From an uncultured Clostridia bacterium (GTDB taxonomy: Bacteria > Bacillota > Clostridia > Oscillospirales > Butyricicoccaceae), in the NCBI GenBank assembly GCA_910589115.1, contig CAJUSB010000001.1, positions 149,687 to 213,686 on the forward strand: a stretch of DNA of 64,000 nucleotides, in the 5' to 3' direction. The translations under genes and the position numbers were made by a program. Under the pieces are notes generated by a model. It saw only the letters and a list, made by a program, of their open reading frames with translations. It made no database searches and was not told where the DNA came from. Each line of letters opens with the position of its first letter. Position 1 is the first letter of the stretch. Of the stretch, positions 8,875-16,557 are shown in pieces.

Positions 8875-10014
8875 TTAGTCATGCTCTTTCATCAGCAGGA
8901 CGCGCAGGAATTCGCGGTAGATATCGCCGAAGGTCAGTGCGCCGACTTGTTCGGCTGCTGTCAGCGGGATCGTCATGAGGACTGCATCCCCATTTTTCAC
9001 GGTAACCGAACCCAGCTGCTGCCCTTTTTCAACGGGCGCATCAACGACATCGGCGAGCCGGACCTCGGTCGTCAGGGCGGCCATATCTTCTTTGGCGAGC
9101 ACAACGCCGCTGATCTTTTCTGCTGTTGGCATGACAGAGAGTGACTTGCCGAGCCGTACCGGAACGGGGCTGAGCTGGCTTGAGATATCGGGCGTATAGG
9201 GGGCAAAATTAGCAAAGCCGTAATTGAGCAGTGCAGATACGTCGGCGGTACGGGCTTCTTTTGTCGGGGCGGCCATGACAGTTGCGATCAGGGTCATACC
9301 GCCGCGCTCGGCTGCTGCGGAGATGCAGAAGCCTGCCTGGGAAATATATCCGGTTTTCAGACCGATCATGCCCTCATAGCTTTTCAGCATCTTATTGGTG
9401 TTTGCAAGGGAAAACTCACCGTTTCGTATCGTGTCCATCCAGATGGTCGTATAGTCCAGGATTTTGGGGTGGCGCAGCAATTCAACGGAGATAAGAGCCA
9501 GGTCGCGTGCGGAGGTCAGGGTTTTACCACCGTCTGCATCCAGCCCGTTGGCGTTGATGAAGGTTGTGCTGGTGCAGCCTAGTTCTTGGGCACGGGTGTT
9601 CATTCGTTCGACAAAGGCCGCCTCTGTACCTGCGAGGTGTTCTGCAACTGCAACCGCACAATCATTTGCGGAGCCGACGGCGATTGCTTTCAGCATTTCA
9701 TCGAAGGAAAGCTGCTCCCCTTCTTTGAGCCAAATCTGCGTACCGCCCATAGAGGATGCGTAGGCAGAACCGGTCACGGGATCGGTCAGCTGGACTTCTC
9801 CGCGGTCAAGCGCTTCCATAGCCAGCAGAAGGGTCATAATTTTGGTAACGCTTGCAGGCTGAAGCGGTTCTTCGGCGTTCATTTCATAGAGGAGCTGTCC
9901 GGAGGAGTCGTACAGGGCAGCTGATTTTGCATTCAGCGGTCCCATTGCCGGAAGCGCGGCTGCCTGCATCAGCAGTGAGCACACACACAAAGCCGCGCAA
10001 ACTATCTTTTTCAT
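8875..10014 (-). CDS. dacF: D-alanyl-D-alanine carboxypeptidase (PBP5/DacF type)
   Basis: Low-molecular-mass penicillin-binding protein that trims the terminal D-Ala from peptidoglycan stem peptides outside the membrane. A signal peptide is present (MKKIVCAALCVCSLLMQAAA). The serine-enzyme motifs are all there: SVTK near residue 53, SAN (VGSANDC) near 112, and KTG (GLKTGY) near 215. A C-terminal beta domain (PBP5_C type) and a final hydrophobic/amphipathic tail follow. About 380 residues is normal. The start is ATG 10014 or 10017, behind AAAGGTGG. It appears to be transcribed alone. DacF, DacB and SpoIIM-cluster paralogues cannot be told apart by sequence alone. Confidence 0.9.
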   Translation of the reverse strand: MKKIVCAALCVCSLLMQAAALPAMGPLNAKSAALYDSSGQLLYEMNAEEPLQPASVTKIMTLLLAMEALDRGEVQLTDPVTGSAYASSMGGTQIWLKEGEQLSFDEMLKAIAVGSANDCAVAVAEHLAGTEAAFVERMNTRAQELGCTSTTFINANGLDADGGKTLTSARDLALISVELLRHPKILDYTTIWMDTIRNGEFSLANTNKMLKSYEGMIGLKTGYISQAGFCISAAAERGGMTLIATVMAAPTKEARTADVSALLNYGFANFAPYTPDISSQLSPVPVRLGKSLSVMPTAEKISGVVLAKEDMAALTTEVRLADVVDAPVEKGQQLGSVTVKNGDAVLMTIPLTAAEQVGALTFGDIYREFLRVLLMKEHD

Positions 10015-10149
10015 CATCTGACCACCTTTCATTGCTTTCCCCTATTGTATGCGGCCGGCAGCACTTCCATTCATTTCCGGGCAGGACGAATCATTCTGGA
10101 CATGAAAAAAGCCTGGCCGCCCCTGCTATTTTAGGAGGCCAAGCTCGTG

Positions 10150-10345
10150 TATGCTGAAAATATCCATACGTTTGCCCTACGCGGGCGGCGGCAGGACGCT
10201 GCCCTGCACCCGCAATTTTTTCGAGAAAAAATTGAGTAAAAGCTTTATTCCCGCTGCGGCGGGGGAACTGGTGCAGATATGTTTGTATTTGCGTGCTGCC
10301 CCGCCCGCCAAAAGGACGGCGGACGGGGATCAGCGGCTGCGGCAT
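10150..10345. repeat. Composite GC-rich repeat region between dacF and coaX
   Basis: The gap 10033-10413 has no credible gene. It contains GGACGCTGCCCTGCACCCGC (shared with the repeat at 46.0 kb), a perfect 22-bp palindrome at 10211-10232 (arms CAATTTTTTCG and its complement), and the hairpin at 10299-10328. The 102-codon minus-strand open frame here crosses all of these and has no ribosome binding site. Confidence 0.6.
10299..10328 (+). repeat. Hairpin with AAAAGGAC loop (family member 1)
   Basis: An 11-bp stem (CCCCGCCCGCC / GGCGGACGGGG, one mismatch) around the loop AAAAGGAC. Two other hairpins in the window (33201-33232 and 46121-46154) keep the loop with different stems. Confidence 0.6.
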
Positions 10346-10413
10346 ATATTTTTTATGCACACAAATTATAAGGGTCATGAACGATTGAAGTAAATTCATC
10401 CGGGAACAGCTGA

Positions 10414-11235
10414 TTAAACCTCTTCGGATGCATCTACAAGGACACGCTGGATACGTGTATTTTCAAAAACCTCACGATTGCGGTCATAAATCATTAGCAG
10501 GCCGTCAAGTGTCAAATTTGCGTCCACTTCGTCGATCAGGGAACAATGCTGCGCCATCATCCGGCCCATACCGCCGGTCGCAATAACACGCACCTGGCCA
10601 TCCATTTCGGCTTTCATATCCAGAATGACACCTTTCAATGCGCCTACATAACCACGCACCGCGCCCGACTGCATACTCTCAACAGTTGTTTTGCCAATCG
10701 CATGTGCGCTCGGCGCAATGTCAATGCGGGGAAGTTTTGCCGCTTTTTGGAATAATGCTTCCATCGCAATTTTAATGCCGGGCAGGATGGCCCCGCCAAG
10801 ATATGCGCCGTCCCGGTCAATCGCATCAAAGGTGATTGCAGTGCCCATATCCACGATAATTAACGGTTTTCCGTATTTTTCGACTGCTGAAACTGCATTC
10901 ACCAGACGGTCTACGCCGACCTCGCGCGGATTGTTATACAGGTTCACAATTCCGGCGTCAATATCTTTTCCCACACATTTGGGCTGAAGACACAAATATT
11001 TGCGGATTGCGTTTACCAGCGTATACATCACCGGCGGCACGACCGATGCAATAATCACTGCACTGGTATCCTCCGCCCTGCGCCCCAGGAACGAATAGTA
11101 TTGGAGGATAATCATGCCAAGTTCGTCAGAGGTCCGTTCCCCGTTGGTAGAGATCCGAAAGGAACCAACAAATTCCCCCGCCTCATACAGGCCGAATACC
11201 ATGTTCGTATTGCCTACGTCAATCGCCAAAAGCAT
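10414..11235 (-). CDS. coaX: Type III pantothenate kinase
   Basis: Phosphorylates pantothenate, the first step of coenzyme A synthesis, in the cytoplasm. It has 273 residues starting at MLLAIDVGNTN. The ASKHA-fold motifs are DVGNTNMVFGLY (phosphate 1, residues 5-16), GVDRLVNAV (about 105), DMGTAITFD (about 125) and ATGGMG (about 225). The open frame extends 15 codons upstream, but the family starts at this ATG. It follows a phosphoesterase gene by about 50 bases and is probably cotranscribed with it. Confidence 0.95.
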   Translation of the reverse strand: MLLAIDVGNTNMVFGLYEAGEFVGSFRISTNGERTSDELGMIILQYYSFLGRRAEDTSAVIIASVVPPVMYTLVNAIRKYLCLQPKCVGKDIDAGIVNLYNNPREVGVDRLVNAVSAVEKYGKPLIIVDMGTAITFDAIDRDGAYLGGAILPGIKIAMEALFQKAAKLPRIDIAPSAHAIGKTTVESMQSGAVRGYVGALKGVILDMKAEMDGQVRVIATGGMGRMMAQHCSLIDEVDANLTLDGLLMIYDRNREVFENTRIQRVLVDASEEV

Positions 11236-11286
11236 ATGTTTTCCGTTTCCTTTTCTTCTGTATTTCCACCCGTAAGGCATAAGCCT

Positions 11287-11766
11287 TTACAGGATAATCG
11301 GTTCAATCGTAAATCCATCTGGTTCAATGGTCAGCCTGCCATAACTTTTCTTTCCGCCGCGCGGAAGGCTGATGCTGCCCGGGTTAAAAACCATTATACC
11401 GTCCATTTGCTCCAAAAAGAGCCGGTGCGTGTGGCCAAACATTGCAAGAATGCAGTCATTCTCTTTCGCACGGTGCGGAAGCTGTCCGGCAGACATCCCA
11501 TAAACACGTTCACGGTGGCCGTGTGTCAGATACATTCTTACCCCACCGAGCGTCATAACGATATACATGGGAAATTCAGAATCAAAATCGTTGTTTCCGC
11601 GTACCGCATAAATTGGCATAGAGGAATATGCATAGGCGCGGCGCAGGTCGCGTACATCCTCTGTATAGTCCCCAAGATGGATAACACCGTCTGGCTGCTC
11701 CCGTTCAATGGCATCATATATATCAACAGTCCGGCCATGCGAATCAGAAAAAACCAATATTTTCAT
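11287..11766 (-). CDS. YfcE/MJ0936-type metallophosphoesterase
   Basis: A 159-residue calcineurin-like phosphodiesterase of the small YfcE/MJ0936 family. The metal ligands are visible in order: DSHG (residues 8-11), HLGDY (about 32), RGNND (about 57-61), THGHR (about 81) and FGHTH (about 110). The physiological substrate is unknown; related proteins cleave phosphodiesters in vitro. The start ATG lies behind AGAAGGGA. The promoter at 11805-11833 probably drives this gene and coaX. Confidence 0.9.
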   Translation of the reverse strand: MKILVFSDSHGRTVDIYDAIEREQPDGVIHLGDYTEDVRDLRRAYAYSSMPIYAVRGNNDFDSEFPMYIVMTLGGVRMYLTHGHRERVYGMSAGQLPHRAKENDCILAMFGHTHRLFLEQMDGIMVFNPGSISLPRGGKKSYGRLTIEPDGFTIEPIIL

Positions 11767-11804
11767 GCTTGTCCCTTCTCTCCCAACATTTAGACACACA
11801 GGCT

Positions 11805-11833
11805 ACTATACACGAAAAATGCTCGCTTGTAAA
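11805..11833 (-). promoter_or_regulatory. Promoter for phosphoesterase-coaX
   Basis: TTTACA, a 17-base spacer and TATAGT on the minus strand, about 40 bases before the phosphoesterase start. Confidence 0.65.
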
Positions 11834-11983
11834 GAGTATTTCTCGGTTTTTTGCATTTGCCGGAAAACTGCCGCCGCTTTTTCTCCGTTTATTATCGGGC
11901 AAAAAAGGCGGTGGACATACACAAATACGGATTCTTCCGCATAGAGTATAAACAGATTGAATGAAAAACGGAGGGACAAAACC

Positions 11984-12250
11984 ATGATTGATATGAATGC
12001 CCTGATCGCCCAGCTGCAAGCAGCCGGGGGCAGCCCGGAGGCGATTGACCAGCTGGTGACGGCACTGAATAACAGCGGCGGTACACTTGCCGGACATCTG
12101 ACCCGTGAAACCCGCGCCAAAATTGAACGTGCCGCTGCCGCCATGCAGGCTGGCGATTATGCCGCTGCACAGGCCGCCGCTGCACAACTGATGAACACAC
12201 CGGACGGCGCACAGCTGACCAATAATGTACTCAATATGCTGGGGCGGTAA
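11984..12250 (+). CDS. Uncharacterised 88-residue protein (first of three-gene operon)
   Basis: Starts at ATG 11984 behind GGAGGGACAAAACC. A small helical protein with a Gln/Ala-rich N-terminus (NALIAQLQAAGG), a middle GGTLAGHLTRETRAKIERAA and an alanine-rich helical segment. It has no signal peptide or membrane segment. It is followed after 16 bases by a second unknown gene with its own AAAGGAGG. Ala richness and the downstream genes suggest a structural or scaffold role, but no function can be assigned. Confidence 0.85.
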   Translation: MIDMNALIAQLQAAGGSPEAIDQLVTALNNSGGTLAGHLTRETRAKIERAAAAMQAGDYAAAQAAAAQLMNTPDGAQLTNNVLNMLGR

Positions 12251-12266
12251 ATAAAGGAGGCATCTA

Positions 12267-12731
12267 ATGGAACAGAACACCAACAATATGCTCAGCGACC
12301 TGCTGAGCGATCCAGCCAAACTGCAAAGCGCACTCAGCGCGGCCTCCGGCCTGTTGGGTGCCAGCCAGTCCCCTGCGCCGCCGCCCCGTCCCATGCCGCA
12401 GGGGGCGGCCCCGGCATTCTCGGCCCCACAGGCTACTCAGCCCCCTATGATGTCAGGGGCTCCGGGACGTACCGGGGCTTCCTATGACCCGTCTGCCGAA
12501 TTGATGCGCAAGGTAATGCCGGTTATCAATACCATTGCGAAAAGCGGGCAGTCCGCTGTCAATCGGGACCGTGCGAACCTGCTTCAATCGTTCAAGCCTT
12601 TTGTGACCGAAAATGTGGGCAGCCAGTTCGACCATGCGATCCGCCTGGTCAGTATCGCAAGGATGGCAAAAGATGCCATGGTTCAGCTAGGCGGACAGAA
12701 TATGCCGCCAGACGGCACAAAATCTCTGTAA
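12267..12731 (+). CDS. Uncharacterised protein with Pro-rich linker and helical C-domain
   Basis: A 154-residue protein with AAAGGAGG before its ATG. The N-terminal helix (NNMLSDLLSDPAKLQSALS) leads into a Pro/Ala-rich linker (about residues 33-70). The C-terminal helical domain (RDRANLLQSFKPFVTENVG, then FDHAIRLVSIARMAKDAM) has the pattern LLqsfKPfv..ri..ai.l. This pattern occurs in small clostridial proteins of unknown role, some near spore or envelope genes (memory-based, not searched). It is the middle gene of the operon and is probably cytoplasmic. Confidence 0.85.
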   Translation: MEQNTNNMLSDLLSDPAKLQSALSAASGLLGASQSPAPPPRPMPQGAAPAFSAPQATQPPMMSGAPGRTGASYDPSAELMRKVMPVINTIAKSGQSAVNRDRANLLQSFKPFVTENVGSQFDHAIRLVSIARMAKDAMVQLGGQNMPPDGTKSL

Positions 12732-12747
12732 AGGGAGGTATCTTTAC

Positions 12748-13071
12748 ATGTATAACCAATACATCCCTGCCCCACGCGAGGAGGTACATAGTGAACGGCA
12801 GGAGCGCCGCCCGGAGGCTACGGAGGCAATGGCGCCGCAGCCTCCGCAGCCGCACCATCCGCCGCACCCACATCCGCATCAGCAGCAGCCCCCAAGGGCA
12901 AGTGCATTTGGAAGCCTGTCGCAGGCGCTTGGCTCACGTCTTGGAACGATCCGATTTGATGCAGATACCCTCATAGCGCTTGCCGTGATCTGGTTCCTGA
13001 TCAGCGACGGTGAAGAATTCGACACCGAACTGATACTAATGATTGGCATTTTGCTGGTGCTGGGCCTATAA
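12748..13071 (+). CDS. Pro/His-rich protein with C-terminal hydrophobic segment
   Basis: A 107-residue protein with AAGGGAGGTATCTTTAC before the ATG. The N-terminal half is low-complexity, with a Pro/His/Gln tract (about residues 29-49) that could bind metal or form a flexible spacer. The C-terminus has two hydrophobic stretches (DTLIALAVIWFLIS and LILMIGILLVLGL) separated by an acidic turn, so it probably sits in a membrane hairpin-fashion. It is the third gene of the operon. No family function is known to me. Confidence 0.85.
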   Translation: MYNQYIPAPREEVHSERQERRPEATEAMAPQPPQPHHPPHPHPHQQQPPRASAFGSLSQALGSRLGTIRFDADTLIALAVIWFLISDGEEFDTELILMIGILLVLGL

Positions 13072-13150
13072 ACGCCCATGGCTGCATTATCATCAATCCA
13101 ATATGCAAAAAATTTTCCTGGAAATGTATTTTTATTGGCAACACAACAGG

Positions 13151-14023
13151 TTAATCTTTTTGGGCAAGCAATTCCCATGCTGCATCAGAAAGCATGGCGA
13201 ATGCTTCAAGGGTCAACCGTTCGCCGCGAATGCGCTCATCCAGCCCCACAGTGCGGATAAGGCCGAGGATCTCGGCCTTATCCAGCTTTCCCTGAAAAGC
13301 TGGATAAGCAGCATTTGCCAGCGTTTTTCGCCGCTGGTTGAAAGCCGCACGGACGATAGCAAAAAACAGCGCTTCATTTTTTGGATGAACTGCCGGTGTT
13401 TCACGTGGTTTCAGACGAAGGACGGCAGAATCGACCTTTGGCTGCGGGACAAAGCAGCCGCGTGGTACATCAAATAGGATTTCCGGTTCCGTATAATACT
13501 GCACATAAACGGAAAACGAGCTATAATTGGGGGTACCTGGGGCCGCACAGATACGAACGGCTACCTCTTTTTGTACCATGACAGTGATGCTTTCAAACAA
13601 TTTGCTGTCAATCAGTGCGGAAATAACCGGACTCGTAATATAATATGGCAGATTTGCACAGGCATGTACGGGCATCCCATCCAATTTTTCGGCACACAGG
13701 GCGGAAATATCCATTTTCAATATGTCTCCCTGTACAACTTCTACGTTTTCAATACCTGTCAAGGTCTCTGCCATTACAGGCAGAAGTGCGCGGTCTAATT
13801 CGACAGCTACGACTTTTCCTGCCCTTTTTGCAAGCTCCAATGTCAGGCATCCCATACCCGGACCGATTTCCAGCACTGCATTTGATATATCAGCGCCGCA
13901 TTCTGCGGCAATCCGGTCCGGCACCCATTGTGCAGTCAGAAAATTCTGCCCCAATGATTTTGAAAAATGAAAACCATGACGGCCAAGAATTTCACGAATA
14001 GTAGTTAAATCACAGAGTCCCAT
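13151..14023 (-). CDS. ksgA: 16S rRNA dimethyladenosine transferase
   Basis: RsmA/KsgA dimethylates the two adjacent adenines in helix 45 of 16S rRNA late in 30S assembly. It has 290 residues, starting at MGLCDLTTIREIL behind GGGGGAGATCATT. Motifs: SLGQNFL (about residue 22), SAM-binding EIGPGMGCLTLELA (about 52-65) and the catalytic NLPYYITSP (about 122). The C-terminal helical domain contains FNQRRKTL. Its neighbour upstream on the same strand is a yabE-like gene, as in Bacillus. Confidence 0.97.
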   Translation of the reverse strand: MGLCDLTTIREILGRHGFHFSKSLGQNFLTAQWVPDRIAAECGADISNAVLEIGPGMGCLTLELAKRAGKVVAVELDRALLPVMAETLTGIENVEVVQGDILKMDISALCAEKLDGMPVHACANLPYYITSPVISALIDSKLFESITVMVQKEVAVRICAAPGTPNYSSFSVYVQYYTEPEILFDVPRGCFVPQPKVDSAVLRLKPRETPAVHPKNEALFFAIVRAAFNQRRKTLANAAYPAFQGKLDKAEILGLIRTVGLDERIRGERLTLEAFAMLSDAAWELLAQKD

Positions 14024-14057
14024 AATGATCTCCCCCACCTTTCCTTAGAACCTTATC

Positions 14058-14063
14058 AGTATA
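14058..14063 (-). promoter_or_regulatory. Extended -10 promoter for ksgA
   Basis: TGCTATACT on the minus strand, 35 bases before the ksgA start. A TTTCCT 17 bases upstream is a weak -35 box. Confidence 0.5.
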
Positions 14064-14133
14064 GCATAAATCATCCGAAAAGGAAATAAATTTTTCCATC
14101 TGAAGAAAACTTCTTTTTTCCTGAAAGCAAATG

Positions 14134-14158
14134 AAAGGCCCGGACAAGCCGGGCCTTT
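14134..14158 (-). terminator. Terminator after the G5/3D-domain gene
   Basis: A 10-bp stem (AAAGGCCCGG / CCGGGCCTTT) with a short loop, lying directly downstream of the yabE-like gene and upstream of the ksgA promoter. Confidence 0.75.
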
Positions 14159-14163
14159 ATCTG

Positions 14164-15180
14164 TTATTTCAAAATGTAAACCAATGCATCAGAAACACCG
14201 AAATTCACACACTCTTCCTGTGTATCAAAGAACAAATCGACACGATGTCCCTGAATCAGGCTTCCGGTGTCCTCTGCAACAGCCAATCCATATACCCATT
14301 CTTTGCCGTCAAGCGATGTGATGTACAATTCTGAGCCTAACGGGATAACATCCGGATCAACGGCAACCGTACCCACTCGAGCAAGTGTCTGTGTAAAGGT
14401 ATGTTTGCTTTTCCACCCTTCGGTCGAATATGCGGTCGCAAGCACATTCACAATCTGGCTGTATGGCCGAACCTTGCCATCCTCGGTCACGATTGCACCT
14501 GCGGTACCAATTTCAATAACCTGTGGCGTCCCCTCTTCAACAACGCGTTCACTTACAAATCTGCGCGCAGTTTCCACACCGCTGTGGTAGGTTACATCGT
14601 AGGTTCGCTCCAGTATGCCGGTTGAACCAGCCTTCAAAATGCGTGTAATGCCATAGGAAACCTGATCGTTATACCTCTTTTCGACTTCCAGCGGAATGAT
14701 GCTTTCTTCTGCTACTGTGGCATTATTGACGCGGGTAATCCGAATTTCGGTCCCCTCGGTAACCAGATTCGTGACAGAGGGAGAAACGATATCAAATGCG
14801 CTGATTGCAATTCCATGCTGTAAAAAAAGCTGACCGATTGTTTTTGAAGCGGTTTCGCAAATATGCTTCTCTCCGTCATCATAAACAGTGACTGGGAACT
14901 TTTTCCCTATCCGCAAGCCGATCAGCTGATTTCCGCGCAGCGCTTCCGAGAGGATTTCATAATCATTGGGGTCATATCCCGCATCAGCCAGGATATCGGC
15001 AGGCTCGGTACTGAATGTGCGTACCTCAACCGAGTCAGACCCTTCGGAAATTTCATAAATATGGATATTGTCGGCCATTGCAGTTGCAATCGTCGTTGTC
15101 ATCAATAGAAAGAGCACTGACGCAATCAGCCTCGAGGACAGCTGCTTCACGGTATCACGCTTCATCGAAACAAACTTCAT
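14164..15180 (-). CDS. YabE-like G5/3D-domain cell-wall protein
   Basis: A secreted or membrane-tethered protein of 338 residues. The N-terminal hydrophobic segment (LIASVLFLLMTTTIATAMA, about residues 17-35) is a signal or anchor. Two DUF348-type ubiquitin-like repeats follow (about 35-150), then a G5 domain (EKRYNDQVSYGITRILKAGSTG, about 165-245). The C-terminal 3D domain has its three aspartates (VAVDPDVIPLGS, AEDTGSLIQGHRVDLFFD). The family is related to RpfB/YabE muralytic proteins that remodel peptidoglycan at outgrowth. The start ATG lies behind AAAGGAGGCACAA. Its position beside ksgA matches Bacillus yabE. Enzyme activity is inferred. Confidence 0.9.
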   Translation of the reverse strand: MKFVSMKRDTVKQLSSRLIASVLFLLMTTTIATAMADNIHIYEISEGSDSVEVRTFSTEPADILADAGYDPNDYEILSEALRGNQLIGLRIGKKFPVTVYDDGEKHICETASKTIGQLFLQHGIAISAFDIVSPSVTNLVTEGTEIRITRVNNATVAEESIIPLEVEKRYNDQVSYGITRILKAGSTGILERTYDVTYHSGVETARRFVSERVVEEGTPQVIEIGTAGAIVTEDGKVRPYSQIVNVLATAYSTEGWKSKHTFTQTLARVGTVAVDPDVIPLGSELYITSLDGKEWVYGLAVAEDTGSLIQGHRVDLFFDTQEECVNFGVSDALVYILK

Positions 15181-15272
15181 TTGTGCCTCCTTTCAGACCT
15201 TGCTTATTTCAGATATTGTACAGCTATAGAGCTTTACGCCCATATTGGCATATAAAAATATCTTATGAACAC

Positions 15273-15301
15273 ATTTTGCCCGAAAAAAACCGGCTTGTCA
15301 A
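15273..15301 (-). promoter_or_regulatory. Candidate promoter for the yabE-like gene
   Basis: A consensus TTGACA, a 17-base spacer and CAAAAT on the minus strand, giving a leader of about 85 bases. Confidence 0.5.
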
Positions 15302-15611
15302 GCGTATCAGCAATTTTGATAACGAATTGTAATAATGTATTCGTTTTTTTCATCCAACTTTTAGAGATTATTTCATGTAAAATTTGGTTCTTTTCACGAA
15401 AAAATTACAGGTCTTGGTAAATCAATGACAGATAATGCAAGTAAAATGGTGTAATTTTTGCAAAAACAGTTTATGAAATTCGTTATTTTTCACAAAATTT
15501 TGATGTAAATGGCGCTGAAATCAATTATGTCAAAAAAAGCGCCTTAATCTTGTGCATAAGCACGAATCAGCTTAGCTCATTTGTGATATACTATGGCCGA
15601 GGTGATTAAGA
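15302..15611. other. AT-rich intergenic stretch without a gene
   Basis: The divergent gap between the yabE-like gene and the small ORF at 15612 is clearly more AT-rich than its surroundings, with many short A and T runs. It has no ORF above 30 codons with a ribosome binding site and no terminator. A GGCGCT near 15510 and AGCGCC near 15540 could pair as a 6-bp stem. It may hold regulatory sites, but none could be identified. Confidence 0.4.
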
Positions 15612-15770
15612 ATGACCAAGCAATTTGCATCCCCGGGTATGGAAAAATATTTCCACACACTGCCCACCAATGTACAGGAAAGCATCATGCAGTGCGGTAT
15701 GAATTTCAAAAATGAGGAAGATATGCGTGCCGTTGTCATGCAGCTGGTACAGCGGCATGGCATCCAGTGA
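15612..15770 (+). CDS. 52-residue conserved-type small protein, unknown function
   Basis: ATG 15612 lies behind GAGGTGATTAAGA and is preceded by a possible -10 box (TATACT, 15587-15592). The product starts MTKQFASPGMEKYFHTLP, continues NVQESIMQCG, and ends with a helical segment MRAVVMQLVQRHGIQ. It is followed by a strong terminator at 15818-15847. Short soluble proteins of this pattern (YFhtLP..vQEsImQ.G) occur in related clostridia to my recollection. Codon use is like that of its neighbours. No function can be named. Confidence 0.75.
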   Translation: MTKQFASPGMEKYFHTLPTNVQESIMQCGMNFKNEEDMRAVVMQLVQRHGIQ

Positions 15771-15817
15771 ACCTGGAAGCATCAACGCAGCCTATTTCAA
15801 AAAAACGGAAACATTAC

Positions 15818-15847
15818 AAAATGGACTGCCCGAAAGCAGTCCATTTT
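15818..15847. terminator. Bidirectional terminator between small ORF and hpf
   Basis: A perfect 12-bp stem AAAATGGACTGC / GCAGTCCATTTT with a 6-base loop. It serves the plus-strand small gene and the minus-strand hpf gene, which converge here. Confidence 0.85.
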
Positions 15848-15857
15848 CATTGATTCC

Positions 15858-16382
15858 TTATTCGCTTTCAATCAGCCCGAAGCCGCCGTTTGCACGCTTA
15901 TAAACGACCGCATGGACGTTATCATTATCTGCATTGCGGAAGAAAAAGAACTGATGGCCCAGCAGCTCCATCTGAAGCATTGCTTCATCGACCGACATCG
16001 GCTTGACGGTGAACTTTTTATGACGCGTGATATCAAAGTCGTCAATTTCCAGTTCAGCAGACTGCGCTGCCGCCTTTTCAAACGCACCATCCCGCAGGCG
16101 CTTCTCCAGCCGGGTCTTATGCTTGCGGATCTGGCGTTCCAGCTTGGCTACCGCACCGTCAATCGAACCGTACATATCAGAGGTAGTTTCCTCTGCACGG
16201 TAAATCATGCCGCCGCGTTTGATGGTAACTTCGACAGTTTGCTTCCCCTTCAGTTCGGCAAAGGTCAGCGTCGCGTCAGAATCATCCGGAAAATAGCGGT
16301 CCAGCTTCTGCACCTTTTTGGTCGCATAGGCTCTCAGGTCTTCGGAAATTTTCGCTTTCCTCTCGACGATGGTGAACTTCAT
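15858..16382 (-). CDS. hpf: Ribosome hibernation-promoting factor, long form
   Basis: Long HPF (174 residues) dimerises 70S ribosomes into inactive 100S particles in stationary phase. The N-terminal S30AE domain (MKFTIVERKAKISEDLRAY, TLTFAELKGKQTVEVTI, residues 1-95) binds the decoding centre. The C-terminal dimerisation domain (about 115-174) contains VKPMSVDEAMLQMELLGHQFFFF and NGGFGLIE. A basic linker lies between them. It is transcribed alone from an extended -10 promoter. Confidence 0.95.
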   Translation of the reverse strand: MKFTIVERKAKISEDLRAYATKKVQKLDRYFPDDSDATLTFAELKGKQTVEVTIKRGGMIYRAEETTSDMYGSIDGAVAKLERQIRKHKTRLEKRLRDGAFEKAAAQSAELEIDDFDITRHKKFTVKPMSVDEAMLQMELLGHQFFFFRNADNDNVHAVVYKRANGGFGLIESE

Positions 16383-16447
16383 GACATCATCTCCTATCGG
16401 GAAGATTCCCTTATGTTGGATTTTGCTTTGTTGAATTTGCTACATCC

Positions 16448-16453
16448 AGTATA
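16448..16453 (-). promoter_or_regulatory. Extended -10 promoter for hpf
   Basis: TGCTATACT on the minus strand, giving a leader of about 60 bases. The -35 region is poor. Confidence 0.5.
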
Positions 16454-16557
16454 GCATATCCTGCAAACTTTTGCCTGTTATGTAGGGCGCAAATTTTGCG
16501 ATTACAGGAGAATATCTCCTGCAATCGCTTTATTTCTCATAAATCCACACTATTTCT

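Noticed and set aside
10091..10399. 102-codon minus-strand open frame in the repeat block
   Set aside because: It runs through palindromes and the repeat hairpin, with no ribosome binding site and no recognisable family.
11744..12394. 216-codon minus-strand open frame opposite the three-gene operon
   Set aside because: No ribosome binding site and low-complexity Cys/Ser-rich translation. The plus-strand genes each have strong sites.
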